From NCBI GenBank assembly GCA_900316525.1, contig ONDF01000022.1:25480-89479 (forward strand): a stretch of 64,000 bases of DNA, written 5' to 3'. Both the position numbers and the translations under genes were made by a program. Under the pieces are notes generated by a model. It had not been told where the DNA came from. It saw only the letters and a program-made list of their open reading frames with translations, and searched no databases. The DNA comes from an uncultured Bacteroidales bacterium (lineage in GTDB: Bacteria; Bacteroidota; Bacteroidia; Bacteroidales; UBA932). Below, in pieces: positions 58,422 through 64,000 of this stretch; within the stretch, counting starts at the first letter, position 1, and each line of letters begins with the position of its first letter.

Positions 58422-60794
58422 TTATTCCTTCTTCAGTTCCACCGCCGGATTGGTCCGGGCGGCCTTGAGGGTTTGCCAGAGGACGGTGCCGAAGGCGATG
58501 GACATCGAAATGAGGACCGCCACCAAGAACACCCAGCCGTATCCTTCCACGCGGTAGGCGAAGTGCTGCAGGTAGAGGTGGGAGGCCCAGATGGCCAGCG
58601 GGATACCGATCACGCAGGCGATGCCGGTTAGGACCATGTAGCTGCGGACATTCCGCCAGGTTTCGTGCGAGACATCCGAGCCGAAGACCTTCCGCACGGC
58701 AATCTGCTTGGTGTTTTCATCGGCAAAGTAAGTGCTCATGGCAAGCAGGCCCAGGAGCGCGATCAGCACGGAAAGCACTGCAAAGAGTTCAACCAGGCGC
58801 AGGGTCCGCTTTACGGGAGCCAACTGCTTGCGGTTGATGTCTTTGACAAAGCCGTACCGCCAGGCGGGTTCCTCGACGCCAGAGGTTTCCAGGCGGAATT
58901 CCCGATAGGCCTGCAGAATCTGGTCTTCATAGGATTTATCTTCCCCGGTGGTGCCGATGAGGAGGCAATTGGCATAATAGAGTTCTTCGACCCGGGTGAC
59001 AATGACACCGCCATTGGGGTTCTGAGTGCTTTCCGAGGCCGGCCGTGTGGGATAGTCCGCCACCACTCCCCCGATGAACTCCGGCTGGGCGCCATTCATA
59101 TTGATCCTCCGGGGAAAGACGGTGGATGTGTCTGACACCGCCGCCGCGTTGAAGGCGGAGCGGCTCATCCAGAGTGAATGCGTCAGCGGATGACCGAAAT
59201 CTTCCTCCACCTCCAGCCTAAGCAGTTTGAAATAGGTGGAGTCGCAGACGATGACGGGCATATCGACATGGTGTTCCTCGTCCACCTTGATGCCCATCGT
59301 CATGTTGATGAGGCCCGGGATGCCTCGCCCCACGCCGGCTTTCGTCACAAAAGGCAGCCGCTCCACCTTGTCCTTGAAAAGCCGCATGGCATCATAGTTC
59401 TGGGCGGAATACTCGATGTAATAGAGGTTGTCCGTCGCGGCATGCATCGGCCTTGTCAACATGTGCCGCATCTGCACCTCCATCACCAGGGCCATCGCGA
59501 TCAGGAAGACCGACAGGACGTTCTGGACCACGATGAACACTTTGTTCAGAATCATCTTGTTCCGGCGCCGAAGCGTGCCCTTGATGACGTCGATGGGTTC
59601 GTAGCGCGAGGCGGCGAAAGCCGGGAGCAGCCCGTTGATGACGCCCAGGACCAGAATGCCAGCGAGGTACGCCAGGATGTACCCCGGTGTCATCATGAAG
59701 GAAAGCCGCACGCTGGTGTCGCCGATGCCCAGCATCAGCTCGTCAGGATCGCTGTTGGAGACCAGGCTGTTCACCATGGGCGCCAGTAAATCGGCCAGCA
59801 GCAATGCCGCCGCGAAGCAAACGGCCGTGAAAGCCACGGATTCGCCGATGTACTTCCACAGGATGCCGGTCTTATCGGCCCCCAGAAGGCGCCGGGTTGC
59901 CATTTCCTTGGCCCGTTTGCCCGTTAGGGCCAGGCTCAGGTTCACATAGTTGAAGATGGCCGACAGCAGGAGCAGCAAAACGACGACGGTCAGGAGGCGC
60001 AGCATCTGGACATTCCCCGTGCGAGTGAGCCCGTTGCTGCTGCCGGTGAAGAAGAACGCTTCGTCCATGCGGTATGCCTTCCAAGCATCTACCTTCTCAG
60101 CGCCCCAAGAGGCGTCATAGTTCTTGTGCAGGAGGGCTTTCACCTTGGCCTGCACATCTTCAAGGTCGGCATCCTCCCGCACCCGGAACCAGGTGGTGTA
60201 ATTGCCGATGCTGTTGAACACTTTTCCCTGCTCGACCGCCCAGCTGTTCGTGATATTCGTGATGATGTCCGCGGGCATGAAGAAAGCGCCATCGAAATCG
60301 GCATAAATGCCCTTGACGGTACGGTCCTCTTTGTCCACCTTGATAGTTTGGCCGACCTGTGCATTAATCTTCCGAGCCAGGGATGTGCTGATGAAGACAT
60401 CCTCCTTGCCCACAAAGTCTTCCAAGCTTCCTTCCAGGAGGTGATACTCCGGGAAAACCTGGAAGAAATCGGGATCGGCCTCGATTCCGGCCGCCTGGAC
60501 GGGCTGCTCTCCTATTTGAATGACCGGCTGCCACAACAGCGCGGCACGGGTCGCCGCCTGGACCTCCGGAATGTTCATCTCCAGCTCCTCCTTGTCCCAA
60601 TAGGTCAGGCCCAGAAACTCGTCGCTTCCCAGCACGAACGTCCGCTTCCACTGCGGCGACTCATGCGCCACCTCGTACTGCTGCACCACATACGAGCCAA
60701 TCAGGATCACAAATGCGAGACTTACCGCCAGCCCCACCGCCTCGATGGCCGTGTACAACTTGTTGCGGGAGAGAAATTTCAGATAACTTTTCAT
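58422..60794 (-). CDS. ABC transporter permease, MacB/FtsX type (copy 1)
   Basis: 790 residues. Two MacB_PCD-FtsX units: an N-terminal helix (SRNKLYTAIEAVGLAVSLA), a periplasmic region (about 50-290), a first FtsX helix bundle (about 290-400), a second helix with periplasmic domain (about 410-660), and a C-terminal FtsX bundle ending LKAARTNPAVELKKE. The protein is an inner-membrane permease of the efflux type that works with a separate ATP-binding protein, probably encoded outside the window. Its N- and C-termini are nearly identical to those of the two following copies. It is the last gene of the string. Confidence 0.92.
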   Translation of the reverse strand: MKSYLKFLSRNKLYTAIEAVGLAVSLAFVILIGSYVVQQYEVAHESPQWKRTFVLGSDEFLGLTYWDKEELEMNIPEVQAATRAALLWQPVIQIGEQPVQAAGIEADPDFFQVFPEYHLLEGSLEDFVGKEDVFISTSLARKINAQVGQTIKVDKEDRTVKGIYADFDGAFFMPADIITNITNSWAVEQGKVFNSIGNYTTWFRVREDADLEDVQAKVKALLHKNYDASWGAEKVDAWKAYRMDEAFFFTGSSNGLTRTGNVQMLRLLTVVVLLLLLSAIFNYVNLSLALTGKRAKEMATRRLLGADKTGILWKYIGESVAFTAVCFAAALLLADLLAPMVNSLVSNSDPDELMLGIGDTSVRLSFMMTPGYILAYLAGILVLGVINGLLPAFAASRYEPIDVIKGTLRRRNKMILNKVFIVVQNVLSVFLIAMALVMEVQMRHMLTRPMHAATDNLYYIEYSAQNYDAMRLFKDKVERLPFVTKAGVGRGIPGLINMTMGIKVDEEHHVDMPVIVCDSTYFKLLRLEVEEDFGHPLTHSLWMSRSAFNAAAVSDTSTVFPRRINMNGAQPEFIGGVVADYPTRPASESTQNPNGGVIVTRVEELYYANCLLIGTTGEDKSYEDQILQAYREFRLETSGVEEPAWRYGFVKDINRKQLAPVKRTLRLVELFAVLSVLIALLGLLAMSTYFADENTKQIAVRKVFGSDVSHETWRNVRSYMVLTGIACVIGIPLAIWASHLYLQHFAYRVEGYGWVFLVAVLISMSIAFGTVLWQTLKAARTNPAVELKKE

Positions 60795-60797
60795 AGT

Positions 60798-63110
60798 TTA
60801 CTCTTTTTTCAGTTCCTCCGCCGGATTCGTCCGGGCGGCCTTCAAGGTCTGCCAGAGGATGGAAAGGAAAGCGACCATCGTGGCGATGAGGACGGTCACG
60901 ACGAACACCCATCCGTAACCGGAAATCCGGTAGGCGTACTGCTCCAGAAGCCGTGAAGCCAGCCGGATTGAAATGGGGATGGCGATGATGGCCGCCAAGC
61001 CCAGCAAAACGAGGTATTCCATCACCGTTTTCCAGAGTTCCTGCTCTATCGTACTCCCGAAAACCTTCCGGACGGCGATGTCTTTGGAACTCTCGTCCGC
61101 ATAGTAGCTGCTCATGGCAATCAGTCCGAGAATGGATAATAACAGACTGAGAATCATGAAAATCCGGACTAGGGACAATTGTTCCTTCACTTTCGCCAGA
61201 CGCTCCGAAAGGATGTCCGTGATGAAACCGAACATGTAAGGTTTGTCCTCGATTCCATTCATCTCCATACTGAGTTCCGAATAGAGTGACTTCAATTCCT
61301 TTTGGGCTTGACGCCGATCTCCAACCGTTTCAATCAGCAGACCGTACTGCTCTTCTGAGGGCCCGATGACGATATAGCTTCCAACGCCGGGGTCATAGTT
61401 CATCACGTCGTTTGGTGCGAAATCTTCCACGATTCCCCCGATTGAATTGCCCCAAACATAGTGATACCGAAGATTCTCCGTATTCCGGTCCACGCCGAAA
61501 CGCGTCATCTCCGGTCTCGAAATCCAAACAGTCCCGTTCTCCGGCTCCTCATATTTCTCCACCACCTGGAAACCGAAAATCTCGAAAGCCATGCGGTCGC
61601 AATTGAGCACAGCCAGACGGACCAACCCTTTGTCCTTGTCTTCCGCGATCATGTCCTCGGCCATGCCGGGGAAATAGGTACTATGACCGATCCTGCCCAC
61701 GCAGGACAAAGAGCGAGCTTTCTCTGCGAACAGAGTCTGCAGAACATCATCCTGAAGCTGCACATAGAAATCCCCGTCGACATCGGCTCCCAGCGGTCTG
61801 TGCAACATATGGGACGTCTGAAGGCCCAGGACGATGGCGAGTGCCAGAAGGACGATAGAGAACACCTGCTGCAAAACGATGAACACCTTGCTGAACACGT
61901 GTTTTCTCTTGGACCGGAACTCCCCCTTCACGACCGAAATCGCCGGCATCCGGGTGCCGATCCATGCGGGGAGATAGCCCTGGATCAAGGATACCAGGAC
62001 AATGAACAAGACATAGATTCCAATCCACCCCGGAGAAAACAAGACCTTGACGGGAACGCCGTCTCCCCCCGCAATACGGTTGAACCAGGGAGTAAGCGCT
62101 TCGGCCAGGACGACCGCCAACAGAAAGCAAACCGAAGTGAAGGCGAGCGATTCCAAAAGTCGACCGGCAAACAGGGACTCGTTCCCGGCCCCAAGTATTT
62201 TCCGGGTCGCCATCTCCTTGGTGCGTTTCCCGGAGAGCGCTACGTTTAGGTTGATAAAGTTAAATATGGCCGACAGCAGGAGAATGATGGTGACGAGCAG
62301 AATAATACCCGTGTACGTCCGGCTTCCTTTCTTGAGAGACTGATTGTTGGCCGGTGAAAACCAGATCTCGTCATAGCGGACCAACCCGCTGTCTTCCAGG
62401 AAAGCCCTTCCTCCGAACGCGTCGAAGGCCCTGGCGACCAGCGTGTCCGCTTTCACTTCAAGTGCGTCCCGGTCCGTTCCTTTCCGGACTTTGACAAAAG
62501 GGATGACATCCAGTCTGAAAGGCGCGTTCTTCCGGGTGGTAAGGTTCTCGATGTTATAGATGACATCCACGTCCCCGAAAATAGGATTAGGCGTTTCCTT
62601 GATGATGGCGGCAATCGTATAATGACCGTCGATGATGCTTCCGATGGCTTTCGATTCTCCTCCCAGCCGGTTGGCGAAAGACCGGCTGACAATCACGTTC
62701 GAGATGTCCGACATCACTTCGGGGCTGCCACTCTCAAAGTCAGCCGGGAAAATGTCGAAAAAGTCCCCGCCCACCATGAAACTCCTGACATGATACTTCT
62801 CGCCGCTCACGTCGATGGTTTCCTCATTCTGGGAAATCGCTTTCCAGAACAGGGCGGCTTTCTCCACTTCCGGAACGCTTTCCCGGGCCTGATACGCAAA
62901 TCCCCAGGACTGGCCGATGCCGGACTGTCCGCTCGTGGTCCGATAGAAAGTATAGACGTCCTTGTAGTCCGGAACATTTCTCGTCATCTGTCTCTGTGTC
63001 CAGACATAGTGTCCCGTGAGCAGCACGAACGCCAGGCTCACAATCAGCCCAACCGCCTCGATGGCGGTGTACAACTTGTTGCGGGATAGAAATTTAAAGT
63101 AACTTTTCAT
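60798..63110 (-). CDS. ABC transporter permease, MacB/FtsX type (copy 2)
   Basis: 770 residues with the same domain order as copy 1 (start MKSYFKFLSRNKLYTAIEAV, end LKAARTNPAEELKKE). The periplasmic segments differ strongly from copy 1, while the first about 40 and last about 90 residues are close to identical. The stop is 3 bp before the start of copy 1. Such arrays are common in Bacteroidetes and are often controlled by a two-component system, but none is seen here. Confidence 0.92.
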   Translation of the reverse strand: MKSYFKFLSRNKLYTAIEAVGLIVSLAFVLLTGHYVWTQRQMTRNVPDYKDVYTFYRTTSGQSGIGQSWGFAYQARESVPEVEKAALFWKAISQNEETIDVSGEKYHVRSFMVGGDFFDIFPADFESGSPEVMSDISNVIVSRSFANRLGGESKAIGSIIDGHYTIAAIIKETPNPIFGDVDVIYNIENLTTRKNAPFRLDVIPFVKVRKGTDRDALEVKADTLVARAFDAFGGRAFLEDSGLVRYDEIWFSPANNQSLKKGSRTYTGIILLVTIILLLSAIFNFINLNVALSGKRTKEMATRKILGAGNESLFAGRLLESLAFTSVCFLLAVVLAEALTPWFNRIAGGDGVPVKVLFSPGWIGIYVLFIVLVSLIQGYLPAWIGTRMPAISVVKGEFRSKRKHVFSKVFIVLQQVFSIVLLALAIVLGLQTSHMLHRPLGADVDGDFYVQLQDDVLQTLFAEKARSLSCVGRIGHSTYFPGMAEDMIAEDKDKGLVRLAVLNCDRMAFEIFGFQVVEKYEEPENGTVWISRPEMTRFGVDRNTENLRYHYVWGNSIGGIVEDFAPNDVMNYDPGVGSYIVIGPSEEQYGLLIETVGDRRQAQKELKSLYSELSMEMNGIEDKPYMFGFITDILSERLAKVKEQLSLVRIFMILSLLLSILGLIAMSSYYADESSKDIAVRKVFGSTIEQELWKTVMEYLVLLGLAAIIAIPISIRLASRLLEQYAYRISGYGWVFVVTVLIATMVAFLSILWQTLKAARTNPAEELKKE

Positions 63111-63111
63111 G

Positions 63112-64000
63112 CTATTCTTTCTTCAACTCCACCGCCGGATTGGTCCGGGCGGCCTTCAATACCTGCCAGATAACGGAGACAAAGGCGATCAGTCCTGTGA
63201 GCAGCACTGCGGCTACAAATACCCACCAATAGCCCTCCAGCCGGTAAATGAAGTCTTTGAGGTATTCCTGGGCCGCATAGACCGCAATTGGAATGCCGAT
63301 GACGCAAGCAATCCCCACCAGGATCATGTATTCACGGATCGTGCGACCCGCTTCCGTTTCTATCGTTCCTCCAAACACCTTCCGGACGGCGATGTCGCGG
63401 GACTTTTCATCGGCATAATAGGTGCTCATGGCCACCAGGCCCAGCAAGGCGATGACAATGGACAGGAGCATGAAGATTTCCACCAGCCTCATATTGTTGC
63501 GGGCCGGTTTCCAGGCCTCAGCGATATTCTCGTCAACCCAGAAGGCCAAGTTGTCTTTAATCTGCTTGTCCTTGATGTAGTTATCGAAAGCTTCCATGAT
63601 CTGCGCTTTCGCCGCTTTCCGGTCCGGGGTGGTTTCTATGACCAATCCGGCGAAAGGAATGTCCTCAGAACGCATCAGCGAAACGATGGCTAAGTCTTCT
63701 TCTCCCATATTGGCGTTGTTGGTCGGGAAAGATTTGAAAACGCCGGCAACTTGTTCGCAGCCCTTCGTCCTTCTGCTCAGCGTGCCGCTGATGTCGTGAT
63801 AGTCAGCGTCGAAACCGGTAGCGGTAAAACTCTTGTCCGAGAACCAGACACTATTGAATTGTGGTGCATGGAAATCCTCCAGAATCTCAAATCCGAACAT
63901 CGAGAAAGCAGTACTGTCCAACCTGAGCAGTTTGTAGAGAATGTCCTGCCCATCCCGGGTGGTGCTGTACTGGCCCATATTGATACTGCCGGGCACTCCC
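63112..64000 (-). CDS. ABC transporter permease, MacB/FtsX type (copy 3), C-terminal part
   Basis: About 296 residues of the C-terminal half; the frame is open to the window edge, and an in-frame GVPGSINMGQYS aligns with GIPGLINMTMGI of copy 1, so the ATG in this stretch is not the start. The end (LKAARTNPAVELKKE) and the FtsX segment VRKVFGGTIETEAG are like the other copies. The stop is one base before the copy 2 start. The gene continues outside the window. Confidence 0.88.
   Translation of the reverse strand, partial: GVPGSINMGQYSTTRDGQDILYKLLRLDSTAFSMFGFEILEDFHAPQFNSVWFSDKSFTATGFDADYHDISGTLSRRTKGCEQVAGVFKSFPTNNANMGEEDLAIVSLMRSEDIPFAGLVIETTPDRKAAKAQIMEAFDNYIKDKQIKDNLAFWVDENIAEAWKPARNNMRLVEIFMLLSIVIALLGLVAMSTYYADEKSRDIAVRKVFGGTIETEAGRTIREYMILVGIACVIGIPIAVYAAQEYLKDFIYRLEGYWWVFVAAVLLTGLIAFVSVIWQVLKAARTNPAVELKKE

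Overview
The window reads as chromosomal DNA of a GC-rich member of the Bacteroidales, probably an uncultured gut or rumen lineage near Rikenellaceae/Cryptobacteroides; the family level is inference. The evidence is the repeated Bacteroidetes-type promoter (TTTG, about 19-21 bp, TAnnTTTG) in front of many genes, the lack of convincing Shine-Dalgarno sequences, and typical Bacteroidetes families: TamL lipoprotein, DUF5686, DUF4249 with a TonB-dependent receptor, DUF3467, DUF5715, DUF2807, glycine-lipid acyltransferases and tandem FtsX-type ABC permeases. GC content looks close to 60 % by eye. I see no rRNA, tRNA, CRISPR, phage or intact insertion sequence.

Layout. 0-7.7 kb (minus): ligA, yihY-like, a bifunctional (p)ppGpp synthetase/hydrolase, an Ig-like lipoprotein and a cut-off outer-membrane protein, tightly packed. 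7.7-8.9 kb: a gene-poor, hairpin-rich stretch and one unknown secreted protein. 8.9-12.1 kb: a four-gene operon with ATGA overlaps for pseudouridine breakdown (psuK, psuG, Nudix, BASS-type transporter). 12.1-14.8 kb: PPi-type phosphofructokinase and a GH13 enzyme. 14.8-22.7 kb: trmH-type methyltransferase, tamL, rarA, GNAT protein, rlmD and a Ca2+/Na+ antiporter. 22.7-23.6 kb: an mscS broken by a deletion. 23.7-29 kb: acyltransferase, queA, an AT-rich island, XRE regulator, PyrD-like protein, cinA. 29-37 kb (minus): valS, thioesterase, tatA, tatC, ABC-F, DUF2807, M19 dipeptidase. 37-38.8 kb: DUF3467, kdsC, maf. 38.8-39.2 kb: a decayed signal peptide and a candidate small RNA. 39.2-47.5 kb: threonine-to-glycine catabolism (tdh, kbl) beside glycine-lipid genes (glsA, glsB) and a second lipid cassette. 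47.6-55.9 kb: DUF5686 protein, TonB receptor/DUF4249 pair, prsW, trmO, and a remnant of a GH106-like protein. 56-58.4 kb: gpmA and two unusual alpha/beta-hydrolase proteins. 58.4-64 kb: three tandem ABC permeases, the last cut by the window edge.

Most genes are housekeeping. The points most worth a second look are: palindromic repeats that supply or hold start and stop codons and form the tail of LigA; many promoters so close to the start codon that the mRNAs should be nearly leaderless; a candidate small RNA of about 110 nt with its own promoter and terminator; the link between glycine production and glycine-lipid synthesis; and several decayed or domain-deleted genes (mscS, the GH106 remnant, the PyrD-like protein, a nucleophile-less hydrolase). 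I do not see a clearly new defence or mobile system.
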